Below are positions 17,437 through 26,121 of a stretch of 64,000 nucleotides of DNA, in pieces (position 1 is the first letter of the stretch; each line of letters begins with the position of its first letter). The notes beneath the pieces were generated by a model. It saw nothing but the letters and a program-made list of their open reading frames with translations, was not told where the DNA came from and searched no databases. The DNA comes from JASLEW01 sp963732005. GTDB lineage: Bacteria > Acidobacteriota > Thermoanaerobaculia > Multivoradales > UBA5704. The stretch spans positions 496,001-560,000 of the forward strand of contig CAVSXT010000004.1 of assembly GCA_963732005.1 (NCBI GenBank), read 5' to 3'. The position numbers were made by a program, and so were the translations under genes.

Positions 17437-18790
17437 CACTTTTCCCCAGAACCTGGCATGAAATAAGGTTGTTGTAGGCCCTCCGTTCCGGCTCAGGGTA
17501 TCCTGGGCCAAGTCTGCCAAGACAAAAAACGGAGGGTGGACAGATGGTACGAGTCGGCAGCCTCTTCAGTCAACTCCTCAAGCAGATCCCCCGCGACACC
17601 TTCCACGGCTTGGTGCGGAAGTTCGGCGCCGAGCGCTATGCCAAGGGCTTCGCGTCCTGGACTCACCTGGTCGCCATGCTTTTCTCGCAACTGGCGCGCG
17701 CCGACTCGCTGCGGGAGATCTGCAATGGGCTCGCCTGCTGCGAGGGTAAGCTCGTGCACGTCGGCATCGACAGCGCCCCCCGGCGCTCCACGCTAGCCTA
17801 CGCCAACCAGCATCGGCCGGCGGCGATGTTCGAGGCGTTGTTCTGGAAGGTGCTCGAGCGCTTCCGCGAGCAGGGAGTGCTGGGCGAGAAGAAGCATCCT
17901 TTCCGCTTCAAGAACCGCCTGCTGTCGCTGGACTCGACGACGATCAGCTTGTGCTTGTCGCTGTTCCCGTGGGCCGATTTCCGCCAGGCCAAAGGCGGCG
18001 TCAAACTCCACGTCCTGCTCAGCCACGACGACTACTTGCCGGAGTTCGCCGTCCTCACCGAGGCCCGCCAGCATGACATCCGGCCGGCCCGGCTGGCGCC
18101 GCTGCGGCCGGGCTCGATCGTCGTCGTCGATCGCGGCTACACCGACTTCGCCCTCTTCGGCCGGTGGTGCGGCCAGGGCGTCTTTTGGGTGACCCGGATG
18201 AAAGAGGGGACTGCCTATACGGTCGAGGAGTCCCGCGACCTGCCGCAAGGCCATCGCATCCTGGCCGACGAGATCATCCTGCTCACCGGTACCGTCGCCG
18301 AGACCAAGTGCCCCGACCGGCTGCGGCGCATCGTCGTCTGGGATGCCGAGCAGCAGCGCCAGATCGAGGTGCTGACCAACCACCTCGCCTTCGGCGCCAC
18401 GACGCTCGCCGCTATCTACCGCGAGCGCTGGCAGATCGAGCTCTTCTTCAAGGCGCTCAAGCAGAACCTGAAGGTCAAGACCTTCGTCGGCACCACCGAG
18501 AACGCCCTGCGCATTCAGCTTTGGACAGCACTGCTCGCGCTGCTGCTGCTCAAGTGGCTCCACTTCCTCTCCACCGCCGGCTGGTCGCTCTCCAACCTGG
18601 CTTCGCTGCTGCGTCTCAACCTCTTTACCTATAGGGACCTCCACGACTGGCTGGCGAAACCCCTGGAGACCCCGCCACTGCTGCCGCCCGCCGAGCAGCT
18701 GGCGCTGTCGCTGCCGGTTCCTGGACAGCTTCCGGCATGAGCACCAGAAGCGGAGGTGCTGCGAATCGGGTGCTAACGAAAAGTGGGGAA
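17437..18790 (+). mobile_element. IS4-family insertion sequence (ends approximate)
   Basis: An intact transposase is flanked by a short matching inverted sequence, CACTTTTC at 17437-17444 and GAAAAGTG at 18778-18785, next to CCCC/GGGG. Only about 8 bp match convincingly and I found no target duplication, so the exact ends are uncertain. Neighbouring small genes on both sides appear frameshifted. Confidence 0.5.
17544..18740 (+). CDS. IS4-family DDE transposase
   Basis: 398 residues, ATG 17544 preceded by GGAGGG. The DDE triad can be read: Asp in LLSLDSTTI (about 131), Asp in VVVDRGYTDF (about 195) and Glu in the IS4 signature YRERWQIELFFKALK (Y-2-R-3-E-6-K, about 292-306). An N-terminal DUF4372-like helical region contains FASWTHLVAMLFSQL. 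The protein seems full length and uninterrupted, so the element may be active. Confidence 0.9.
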   Translation: MVRVGSLFSQLLKQIPRDTFHGLVRKFGAERYAKGFASWTHLVAMLFSQLARADSLREICNGLACCEGKLVHVGIDSAPRRSTLAYANQHRPAAMFEALFWKVLERFREQGVLGEKKHPFRFKNRLLSLDSTTISLCLSLFPWADFRQAKGGVKLHVLLSHDDYLPEFAVLTEARQHDIRPARLAPLRPGSIVVVDRGYTDFALFGRWCGQGVFWVTRMKEGTAYTVEESRDLPQGHRILADEIILLTGTVAETKCPDRLRRIVVWDAEQQRQIEVLTNHLAFGATTLAAIYRERWQIELFFKALKQNLKVKTFVGTTENALRIQLWTALLALLLLKWLHFLSTAGWSLSNLASLLRLNLFTYRDLHDWLAKPLETPPLLPPAEQLALSLPVPGQLPA

Positions 18791-18887
18791 TGGAGGAGAC
18801 CTCAACCCGGAACGTGCGTCGCCCTGGGAGGCCAGCCTCTTATTTTCAATGACTTAGCCCGAGTTCAAGCCCGACTCTACGGCGTTC

Positions 18888-19291
18888 TTGGACAGCAGTG
18901 AAGTGGACTATCCTATTTCCACCACCATCGTCCTGATCCTGGCCTGGCTCATCGCGCTCGTGGCGTTCTTTGCGCAACTCCGCCTCTTTGCCATCTCGGC
19001 CACGCTCAAGCAGATCGCGACCCAAATCAAGCAGATCCTTCACGACATCGAGCGTGACCTGCCGACCGGCGACGACTGCCCGCACTGCGGCGGCGGGATG
19101 GTGCAGGAATGGTTGTCTGTCGCCATTGTGGCCGCGACGTCCCGCTCTCCGCCGTGGCTCCAACGTTGAAGACATCGGAACCGCGAGCGACGCCACCGGC
19201 TGGCGAGGCAGACGCGACTTGCCCGATCTGCGGCTATAAGTACTGGAATCGAGACGGTGTACGGATTTGCGGGTGCTCGGGGCCAGCATGA
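18888..19291 (+). pseudogene. Membrane-anchored double zinc-ribbon protein split by a frameshift
   Basis: The first frame (18888-19169) encodes a membrane helix (TIVLILAWLIALVAFFAQLR), an amphipathic helix and then CPHCGGGMVQE before losing sense. A second frame, from 19109, picks up with VVCRHCGRDVPLS and ends in CPICGYKYWNRDGVRICGC. The two half-ribbons CPHC and CRHC are spaced to form one zinc site if joined, so a frameshift near 19115 is likely (mutation, error or recoding). TTG 18888 or GTG 18903 may be the start. The stop overlaps the next ATG (ATGA), which argues that the second part is or was translated. Confidence 0.5.
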
Positions 19292-19533
19292 CCGTCACGA
19301 TCATCGTCGGTATCATCATCGTCCTGTTGCTATTCGCAGACGCGCTCTCCTCGATGGAGACGGCCAGGGTTGCCAAACTGCCGCTGCGAGAGGCCGCCGC
19401 AGGCAGCGAGCTTGCGTGGCGGCCGGCGAGCGTGCTCAGCGCAGGTAGCCCAGCGAGCGCAGCTCCTGGATCAGCTTGTCGTCGGCCTTCGAGTTGCGCG
19501 CCTTGGTTTGCCGCGCCCCGCCCCAGGCCCTGA
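19288..19533 (+). CDS. Small single-pass membrane protein
   Basis: 81 residues, beginning with the hydrophobic stretch TVTIIVGIIIVLLLFADAL. Its ATG overlaps the upstream zinc-ribbon stop, indicating translational coupling. The C-terminal ~30 residues lie antisense to the end of the convergent phosphatase gene and have low-complexity composition, so the true end could be earlier in evolution. Unknown function. Confidence 0.4.
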   Translation: MTVTIIVGIIIVLLLFADALSSMETARVAKLPLREAAAGSELAWRPASVLSAGSPASAAPGSACRRPSSCAPWFAAPRPRP

Positions 19534-20995
19534 TGGTGCGCAGCGGATGCCGGTTGCGGAACTCGGGGCGATAGAGCTCGGTCCAGGCGCGGCCGGCGAA
19601 GTTCTCGGCCACCGGCAGGCCGCGGCCGTAGAGGACCGTCGGCGTCATGTCGAGCACGCTGATGCCGTCGAGGTTGACGCCGGCCGCGAAGTTCGGTCCG
19701 GCGGCGATCAGGATGCCGTTGTTGCTCGAGTCGTGGGTGCCGGAAAGATCGCTCACCTCGGTCACGACGTCGGCGACGGGCTGCTTGTCGATGCGCACGG
19801 CGGTGCTGGTCCCAACCGACGACAGCAGCGCCACGAAGTCGGCTCCGGCGCGCTCCTCCGGGGGGCGGGCGTCGCGCACCAGGAACACCGGCTCGCCGCC
19901 GGCGAAGGTCACGCGCCCGAGGTCGGCTTCGAAGCGGTCGCGCACGGCGTCGCACTGGCTCTCGGTTAAGGTGCCGCCGGGCTCACGGCCCGCCAGGCTG
20001 CAACGCACCAGCTTCTTGCGCTGGTAGGTCGGGCTGCCGTAGCTGTAGAGCTGCGAATGGGCGAGATCCACACCCTTGGCATCGCGCCGCTGATATCCCA
20101 GACGGACCAGCAGGGCGTCGAGGTTGGAAAGGGTCAGGACCTCCTGCTTGCGGGCGGCACGGAAGCCGTGATCCGAGATCACCAGCACGTTCAACGGCCC
20201 ACGCGCCGCTGCCAGAACCTCGCCGATCGCGGCGTCGATGGCGCGGTAGATCCGTTGCACCGGGCTGTCGGCATGCGGCCGGGCGCCGGTTTCGACCGCT
20301 TCGAACTCCTTCCAATGGTGATGGCTGACGATGTCGGAGCTGCGGAAGTAGAGCAGCAGCAGGTCCGGGTCCTCGCGGACCATGCGCCGCGCCGCGGCGG
20401 CCATGACGGCGTCCCGCAGCTCGGGTTCCTCCTGCGCGGCGAAGTAGGGGCGGGTGCGCGCCCACTCGAGGTCCTGGGCGAGCTTGGGGAGATAGGCCGG
20501 CGGGGAGACGCGGTCGTCGAGGTCGAACAGCGCGCGGTCGGTGACCACCACGCCGTCGATGTCCTCGGCCGGCCAGGATCCCCACCAGCCGAATACGGAG
20601 ACGTGGCGATGCACCTGCGTCAGCATGGTCCACAGCGCCGGCACCCGCCGCAGCGTCGAGGTGACCGGCACGTCGCCGTGCGGGCTGGGCACGACGAAGT
20701 CGGTGATGCCGTGCTCGGCGGGGGTGACGCCGGTGGCGATGGACGTCCAGATGACCGGCGAGGCGTTGTAGGCGGTGCGCAGCCAGGCGGTCGAGCCGCG
20801 ATCGGCCAGCCGCCGGAGGTTGGGCAGCTCGCCCTGCCGCCACATGTAGCGCACGACGCGCCACTCGGCGCCGTCGATGCCGACGACCAGCAGGGGAGCG
20901 GTCTGCGCCGGATCGACGCGCCGCAGCCACCAGAGGCCGGCGCCGGCGGCAATCGCCGTCAGGACCAGAAGCAACGGCCAGAGCCGCCGCGCCAT
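19436..20995 (-). CDS. Alkaline phosphatase-superfamily phosphodiesterase/nucleotide pyrophosphatase-like protein
   Basis: 519 residues from ATG 20995 (GTG 21013 is the in-frame alternative). One N-terminal membrane anchor (LWPLLLVLTAIAAGAGLWWL) precedes the catalytic domain: LLVVGIDGAEWRVV (metal Asp), the nucleophile region SPVIWTSIATGVTPAEHGI, LLLYFRSSDIVSHHHW, VLVISDHGFR and GTHDSSNNGILIAAGP. This is the type I phosphodiesterase arrangement of the superfamily. It is anchored in the membrane with the catalytic part probably periplasmic; the substrate is unknown. It overlaps the small membrane protein at its 3' end. Confidence 0.8.
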   Translation of the reverse strand: MARRLWPLLLVLTAIAAGAGLWWLRRVDPAQTAPLLVVGIDGAEWRVVRYMWRQGELPNLRRLADRGSTAWLRTAYNASPVIWTSIATGVTPAEHGITDFVVPSPHGDVPVTSTLRRVPALWTMLTQVHRHVSVFGWWGSWPAEDIDGVVVTDRALFDLDDRVSPPAYLPKLAQDLEWARTRPYFAAQEEPELRDAVMAAAARRMVREDPDLLLLYFRSSDIVSHHHWKEFEAVETGARPHADSPVQRIYRAIDAAIGEVLAAARGPLNVLVISDHGFRAARKQEVLTLSNLDALLVRLGYQRRDAKGVDLAHSQLYSYGSPTYQRKKLVRCSLAGREPGGTLTESQCDAVRDRFEADLGRVTFAGGEPVFLVRDARPPEERAGADFVALLSSVGTSTAVRIDKQPVADVVTEVSDLSGTHDSSNNGILIAAGPNFAAGVNLDGISVLDMTPTVLYGRGLPVAENFAGRAWTELYRPEFRNRHPLRTIRAWGGARQTKARNSKADDKLIQELRSLGYLR

Positions 20996-21061
20996 GAGGG
21001 AAAGCCTGGGCACTCCGGCGGAGTCTATCCACTTTCGGCTTCGCGACTGGACCCCACTCGA

Positions 21062-21090
21062 TTGACATCTGATGCGTGATGCGAGATGAT
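21062..21090 (+). promoter_or_regulatory. Promoter of the second VapBC pair, likely leaderless
   Basis: TTGACA (21062-21067) and GATGAT (21085-21090) are 17 bp apart. The predicted start of transcription falls on or beside the ATG at 21097, so the mRNA would have essentially no leader. Confidence 0.5.
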
Positions 21091-21096
21091 TCTGAT

Positions 21097-21324
21097 ATGA
21101 GAACGACCCTCGAGATCGACGACGACATTCTCGAGGTGATCAGAGAGCTGGCCGCGAATCGGCGGGCCACGGCGGGCCGGGTGCTTTCAGACCTGGCGCG
21201 TCGGGCCTTGGAGCCAACCGAGCCTCCGCTCGTTCGCAACGGCGTTCCCCTTCTAACGCGCCGGCCCGCCGGTAGTCCGAAGCCCACGATGGCTCTAGTC
21301 AATCGTCTGCGGGACGAACCGTGA
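21097..21324 (+). CDS. Antitoxin (ribbon-helix-helix type)
   Basis: 75 residues opening with MRTTLEIDDDILEVIRELA, the typical beta-strand plus helix of RHH antitoxins, followed by RATAGRVLSDLARRAL. The C-terminal tail (VPLLTRRPAGSPKPTMALVN) would bind the toxin. GTGA overlap with the toxin gene. Confidence 0.8.
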   Translation: MRTTLEIDDDILEVIRELAANRRATAGRVLSDLARRALEPTEPPLVRNGVPLLTRRPAGSPKPTMALVNRLRDEP

Positions 21325-21764
21325 GCGGGGTGGCGCTGCTCGACGTCAACGTTCTCATCGCTCTTTTCGATCCCGATCACGTTCATCACGAGCCTGCCCA
21401 CCGCTGGTTCGAGGACCAGCGCCGCGCTGGATGGGCGACATGCCCGCTGACCGAAAATGGACTCCTGCGCGTGCTTGCGAATCCAGCTTACTCGCCGGCC
21501 CCATCGCCGCCGGCGATCATTCTCGAAAGCCTCCAGGTTTTCTGCGCTAGCGGCGGACACACTTTCTGGCCCGACGACATTTCCCTGCGGGACCTGGACC
21601 TGTTCCAAGCCGGAGCACCGCCGAGCCATCGCCAGGTTACCGACCTCTATCTCCTAGGCTTGGCGGTGAAGCATGGCGGACATCTGGCGACGTTCGATCG
21701 CACCATCCCCTTCGGCAAGGTGCGCGGCGCCAAGAGCGAGAACCTCAACCTGATTCCGGCGTGA
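21321..21764 (+). CDS. VapC-like PIN-domain toxin
   Basis: 147 residues. PIN signature: ALLDVNVLIALFDPDHVHHE (Asp near 8), TENGLLRVLANP (Glu), VTDLYLLGLAVKHGGHLATFD (two Asp). It is predicted to be a ribonuclease toxin held in check by the upstream antitoxin. It starts at GTG 21321 inside the antitoxin stop. Confidence 0.85.
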   Translation: MSGVALLDVNVLIALFDPDHVHHEPAHRWFEDQRRAGWATCPLTENGLLRVLANPAYSPAPSPPAIILESLQVFCASGGHTFWPDDISLRDLDLFQAGAPPSHRQVTDLYLLGLAVKHGGHLATFDRTIPFGKVRGAKSENLNLIPA

Positions 21765-21900
21765 GGCCGGACTCCGACGGCGCTGGCGGGAGAGCGAACG
21801 CGGCACGGAGCGGCGATGCCGAACGACCGGCGGCGGCGCTGACCGGTCACCGCTGCGCATCTCGACGGCGCGCGCGGTGGTATGCCATCATGACCGGCAG

Positions 21901-23133
21901 ATGACCCTGGAACGGGAGCTCCGGATCCTGATGAGCGCCGGCGAGGTTTCGGGCGACGCCGCCGGCGCCAGGGTCGCGGCGGAGATCCGGCGGCGCCACC
22001 CTCGGGCGCGCTTGTTCGGCGTCGGCGGCCAGCGCATGCGCGAGGCCGGCGTCGAGATCGACTTCGACACCAATCGCCTGGCCTCGGTCGGAATCTCGGA
22101 GCCGCTGTCGACCCTGCCCGCGCTGGCCGCCGCGACGCGGGCGCTGCGCCGGCGGGTGCGCGCCGAGCCGCCCGGAGCGGCGCTGCTGATCGGCAACGAT
22201 CTGTTCAACGTCGCGCTGGCACGCGCGCTGCGACGTCGCGGTGTGCCGGCAATCTCCTATTTTCCGCCGCAGGTCTGGCTCTGGAAGGTGTTCGCCCGGC
22301 CCATCGCGCGCAGCTTCGACTCGCTGCTGACCTGCTTCGGCGAGGAGCAGGAGGTCTACTCCGGCCACGGCGTGCCGGCGTCGTTCGTCGGCCACTACCT
22401 GTGCGACGAGCTGCAACCGGTCAGCGCGGCCGCCAGGGCGGAGGCACGCGCCACCCTGGGGCTGTCCGGCGAGGTGATCGGCCTGCTCCCGGGCAGCCGG
22501 ATGCACGAGGTCCGCGCGCTGCTGCCGGCGCTGCTCGACGCCGCGGCGCTGCTGCGCCGCGACCGCCCGTGGTGCGCCTTCGTGCTGCCGGTGGCGGAAC
22601 CACGCCTGGCCGCGGCCATCGCTGCCGAGATCGCGTCGCGCGGTCTGGCCGACCACATCGTGCTGGCCGCCGGCAGCCATCAGGCGATGCGCGCCAGCGA
22701 CCTGCTGCTGCTCGCCTCGGGCACCGCCAGCCTCGAAGCCACGCTGCTGCGCGTGCCGATGGTGATCCTCTGCCGGGTCTCGGCGGCTTCGCTCGCCACG
22801 GTCAGGATCTGCCAGCGCTGGGGCCTGCTCGAGACCCGGATGGTGGGCCTCCCCAACCTCCTGCTGCGCCGGCCGGCGGTGCCGGAGATCCATCAGCGGT
22901 CGGTCACCGGCGAGGCGGTGGCGAGAGCGGCCGCCGAGCTCCTCGGCGACCCGGCGTTGCGCGAGCGCCAGCGCGAGGCGCTCGCCGCGGCGGCCGCCCA
23001 GGTCTCCGGCGCGGGCGCCGCCGGCCGGGTGGCGGAGTGGGTGCTGCAGCGCTCCATGCGCGGCGCGCACGCCGCCGAGGCCTGGGCTCCGCCGCGGGCC
23101 CCGACCGAGGCCGCCGAGGCCGGCGTGCAGTGA
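21901..23133 (+). CDS. lpxB: Lipid-A-disaccharide synthase LpxB
   Basis: 410 residues. Family signatures: SAGEVSGDAAGARVA at the start, GNDLFNVALARAL, YFPPQVWLWK (usual YVSPSVWAW), GLLPGSRMHEV, and LLLASGTASLEATLL. GT19 LpxB condenses UDP-2,3-diacylglucosamine with 2,3-diacylglucosamine-1-phosphate at the inner membrane. ATG 21901 fits the family start; an earlier in-frame start adds 8 residues. First gene of a tightly overlapped operon with lpxD and acyl-chain genes. Confidence 0.92.
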   Translation: MTLERELRILMSAGEVSGDAAGARVAAEIRRRHPRARLFGVGGQRMREAGVEIDFDTNRLASVGISEPLSTLPALAAATRALRRRVRAEPPGAALLIGNDLFNVALARALRRRGVPAISYFPPQVWLWKVFARPIARSFDSLLTCFGEEQEVYSGHGVPASFVGHYLCDELQPVSAAARAEARATLGLSGEVIGLLPGSRMHEVRALLPALLDAAALLRRDRPWCAFVLPVAEPRLAAAIAAEIASRGLADHIVLAAGSHQAMRASDLLLLASGTASLEATLLRVPMVILCRVSAASLATVRICQRWGLLETRMVGLPNLLLRRPAVPEIHQRSVTGEAVARAAAELLGDPALRERQREALAAAAAQVSGAGAAGRVAEWVLQRSMRGAHAAEAWAPPRAPTEAAEAGVQ

Positions 23134-24197
23134 CCGGCATCGCCGCCGGCGAGATCGCGGATCACCTGCAGGGACGGCTCGAGGGCGACCCCGGGCGCCG
23201 GATCCAGCGCGTGCGCGCGCCGGAATCCGCGGGCGCGGGCGATATCGCCGTCGTGCTGCATCCGCGCTATCTGCGCCAGGCCAGCTCGGCGGCGGGCGCC
23301 CTGGTCCTGGCGGAGGCGGCAAAGGGCGAGGCCGCACCGCCGGGCACGCGTTGCCTCATCCGGGTCGCGGACCCCCATCTGGCCCTGGCCCGCCTCCTGC
23401 TCCTGCTCCATCCCGAGAGCCGGCGCGCCCCCGGCATCGAAGCGGGGGCTCACGTCGCGGCAACCGCCCGCCTCGCTCCGGGCGTGTTCGTGGCCGCCGG
23501 CGCCAACATCGCCGCCGGGGCGGAGCTCGCCGGCGGCGTCGAGATCCACGCCAATGCCTGCATCGGCGAGGGCGTGGTGATCGGCGAGGACACCGTCGTC
23601 TTCCCCAACGTCACCCTCTACCCGGGCACGCGCGTCGGCCGCCGGGTGCGCATCCATGCCGGCGCGGTCGTGGGCAGCGACGGCTTCGGCTATCTGCCGC
23701 AGGCGGACCGGTCGTTCCTCAAGGTGCCGCAGATCGGCGGCGTCGAGATCGGCGACGACGTGGAGATCGGCGCCAACTGCACCATCGACCGGGCGACGCT
23801 CGAGGCCACCCGCATCGGCGACGGCGTCAAGCTCGACAACCTGGTCCAGATCGGCCACAACTGCACGGTCGGCGAGCACTGCCTGCTGGTGGCGCAGGTC
23901 GGCGTCTCCGGCAGCGTGCGCATCGGCGCCCACAGCATGCTGCTCGGGCAGGCCGGCGTCGTCGACCACGTCGCCATCGAACCCGAGACGGTGGTCGGCG
24001 CGCAGGCTGGCGTGACCCGCGACCTCGGACCGGGAGAATGGTTCGGGGCGCCCGCCATCCCGGCACGCGAGGCGCGCCGCGCCTATCCGTTGATCGGGCG
24101 GCTGCCCGAGCACCGGCGGCGGATCCAGGCCCTGGAGCGTCGCTGCGCCCAGCTCGAGGCGGCGCTCGAACGCTTGCGCGCGGCGAGCGACCGGTGA
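23130..24197 (+). CDS. lpxD: UDP-3-O-acylglucosamine N-acyltransferase LpxD
   Basis: 355 residues, GTG 23130 overlapping the lpxB stop by 4 nt. The N-terminal uridine-binding domain (about 1-100) is followed by a left-handed parallel beta-helix of hexapeptide repeats and the conserved GSDGFGYLPQ, KVPQIGGVEIGDDVEIGANC and QIGHNCTVGEHCLL (catalytic His). A short C-terminal coiled helix (HRRRIQALERRCAQLEAALE) ends the chain. LpxD adds the N-linked 3-hydroxyacyl chain to lipid A precursors, using acyl-ACP. Confidence 0.93.
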   Translation: MTGIAAGEIADHLQGRLEGDPGRRIQRVRAPESAGAGDIAVVLHPRYLRQASSAAGALVLAEAAKGEAAPPGTRCLIRVADPHLALARLLLLLHPESRRAPGIEAGAHVAATARLAPGVFVAAGANIAAGAELAGGVEIHANACIGEGVVIGEDTVVFPNVTLYPGTRVGRRVRIHAGAVVGSDGFGYLPQADRSFLKVPQIGGVEIGDDVEIGANCTIDRATLEATRIGDGVKLDNLVQIGHNCTVGEHCLLVAQVGVSGSVRIGAHSMLLGQAGVVDHVAIEPETVVGAQAGVTRDLGPGEWFGAPAIPAREARRAYPLIGRLPEHRRRIQALERRCAQLEAALERLRAASDR

Positions 24198-25498
24198 TGG
24201 AGCGGCAGCGTCGGGTGGTGATCACCGGCCTCGGCGCCGTCACCCCGCTGGGCGCCGATCTCGCGGCTTCGGTCGCGGCGCTGCGGCGCGGCGAGGCGGC
24301 GCGCACCGGCGAGCTGGCGCCTGCCGCCGCGGGCGAGCGGGCGCCGATCGCCACCGTGCCCGACTTCGAGCCGCGGCGCCACTTCAGCGTCCCGAAAGCC
24401 CTCAAGGTCTGCGACCGCCGGACTCGCATGGCGGTGGCCGCCGCCGCCATGGCGATGGCGGATGCCGGCCTGTCAGGGGGCGAGGCCGCGGGGCTCGAGA
24501 TCGGGGTGGTGCTCGGCACCTCGAGCTCGGATCCGGGCGTCGAGGATCTGGCGCGGCCCCTCGGCGGCGACGGCGGCGAGCGGGCGGCGGAGGACGTGGC
24601 TTTCTTTGCCGAGCGGATCCTCGGCCGGCTGCACCCGCTCTGGCTGCTCGTCCAGCTGCCGAACATGGCCAGCGCCCACGTCGCCATCCAGCTGGGCCTG
24701 CAGGGGCCCAACTCGACGGTGATGACCGACTGGGTGGCAGGCGCGCAGGCGCTGGGCGAGGCCTACCGCTGGATCCAGCAGGGCGAGGCGCAGGCGGTCC
24801 TGGCCGGCGGCGCCGACGCCGGCACCAACCAGCTGACCCAGATCTGCTACCGGCAGAGCGGTCTCTTCGCGCCGGCGGCCGGCGACCCGGGGCCGCCGCT
24901 GGCCGAGGGCGCGGCGGTGCTGGTGCTAGAGGCGCTGGACCATGCCCTGGCGCGGGGGGCCGCGATCCGTGGCGAGTTCGTCGGCTACGCGGCCGCCGGC
25001 GATCCCGGAGCGGCGGCGGAGGGCCCCGGTGGAGGCGACGGACACGGAGGCCCTGCCGGGTGCCGGCCAGGCGGCATGACGTCGGCCATCCGGCAGGCGC
25101 TCGCAGAAGCGGCGTGGGCGCCGGCGTCGCTGGCCTGGCTGCTGCCGGGCGGCACCGCCTCGGCCGCGCAGCACCAGGCCGAAGCGGCGGCGCTCCGGGC
25201 GGCCGGGTGCGAGCCGCCGCCACCCAGGTTCGACCTGACGCCCTGGATGGGTCATGCCCTGGCCGCACAGGCGCCGATCGCCCTCTGCCTGGCCCTGGCG
25301 CTGGGCGGCGACGGCGGGGGAGCGGCGCCGATCGGCGGCCTTGCCAGCCGCGCCGAGGGCGCCGGCGCCACCGGCCGGTGCGGCTCCGGGAACCGCATGC
25401 TCTGCAACTCGGTCGGCTTCCTGGGTCAGGCGGTGGGGCTGGCGGTGGCCGGCCATGGCCGGCCCTGGGAAGTCGCCGGCGCGGCGGTCCGAGCATGA
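24197..25498 (+). CDS. Ketosynthase-like protein lacking the active-site cysteine (chain-length-factor-like)
   Basis: 433 residues with the thiolase fold of FabF (VVITGLGAVTPLGADL at 7-22). At the nucleophile elbow the sequence is TVMTDWVAG (174-182), with W179 where active enzymes have Cys. The first catalytic His motif is lost (LPGGTASAAQ instead of NAHGT), while a GH remains at 352-353. It cannot condense by itself and most resembles the KS-beta/chain-length factor of type II systems, a partner for the active KS two genes on. It starts within the lpxD stop (TGATG). Confidence 0.8.
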   Translation: MERQRRVVITGLGAVTPLGADLAASVAALRRGEAARTGELAPAAAGERAPIATVPDFEPRRHFSVPKALKVCDRRTRMAVAAAAMAMADAGLSGGEAAGLEIGVVLGTSSSDPGVEDLARPLGGDGGERAAEDVAFFAERILGRLHPLWLLVQLPNMASAHVAIQLGLQGPNSTVMTDWVAGAQALGEAYRWIQQGEAQAVLAGGADAGTNQLTQICYRQSGLFAPAAGDPGPPLAEGAAVLVLEALDHALARGAAIRGEFVGYAAAGDPGAAAEGPGGGDGHGGPAGCRPGGMTSAIRQALAEAAWAPASLAWLLPGGTASAAQHQAEAAALRAAGCEPPPPRFDLTPWMGHALAAQAPIALCLALALGGDGGGAAPIGGLASRAEGAGATGRCGSGNRMLCNSVGFLGQAVGLAVAGHGRPWEVAGAAVRA

Positions 25499-26121
25499 GC
25501 GCGGCCTCGATCCGCTCGCCGGCGTCGCCCGGCGGCGACGGACCAGCAACCCGTCGCTCTCCGGACGCTTTGCAGACGCCGATGGCACCGCCACCGGCGG
25601 GCGGCGTTGGGCCTGCGTCCCCGGACCCGCTGGCCGCAATCCCTTCGCCGGCCGCTTCTGAGGCGCCGTCGCCGCCGGATATCGCGGCGCGAGTGATCGC
25701 AGTGGTGAGCGAGGCGCTCGACCGCCGGCCGGAGGAGATCTTCCTCCATTCCTCGCTGATCGACGACCTCGGGGCCGAGTCGATCGACTTCATGGACATC
25801 GTTTTCCGTCTCGAGGACGAGCTGGGGATCCAGATCCCCGACGACGATCTCTGGCGCGGCGCCTTCGGTCCCGGCCAGCTCACGCCCGAGGCCATCGCGG
25901 CGGGTGTCGCCACTCTGCGGGAGCGACTGCCCCAGTTCCGCTGGGACCGCTTTCCGGAAGGCGTGGCGCAGCAGGACCTGCCTCGCCTCGCCACGGTGAG
26001 CACCATCGTGACCTACCTCGAGCGGCAGCTCCCGGAGCGGCAAGCCTCGGAGCGATCGGAGGAGCAGGTCCAGGCAAGCCAGGTACCGCAGGACCCTGTC
26101 CCGAATGGGCAGCCGGGATGA
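25495..26121 (+). CDS. Acyl carrier protein with extended N- and C-terminal regions (AcpXL-like)
   Basis: 208 residues, far longer than a normal ACP of about 80. Residues 1-60 are a Pro/Ala/Ser linker. The carrier fold runs from about 62 to 120, with the phosphopantetheine serine S96 in DLGAESIDFMDIVF, then EDELGIQIPDDDLW. The ESIDFMDIVF block recalls rhizobial AcpXL, which carries very-long-chain acyl groups for lipid A. A further ~85 residues include RERLPQFRWDRFP, an unassigned extension. It overlaps both neighbouring ketosynthase genes (ATGA). Confidence 0.85.
   Translation: MSAASIRSPASPGGDGPATRRSPDALQTPMAPPPAGGVGPASPDPLAAIPSPAASEAPSPPDIAARVIAVVSEALDRRPEEIFLHSSLIDDLGAESIDFMDIVFRLEDELGIQIPDDDLWRGAFGPGQLTPEAIAAGVATLRERLPQFRWDRFPEGVAQQDLPRLATVSTIVTYLERQLPERQASERSEEQVQASQVPQDPVPNGQPG

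Noticed and set aside
17437..18790. Exact terminal inverted repeats and target duplication for the IS4 element
   Set aside because: Only about 8 bp match convincingly and no flanking direct repeat was found, so exact ends are not claimed.
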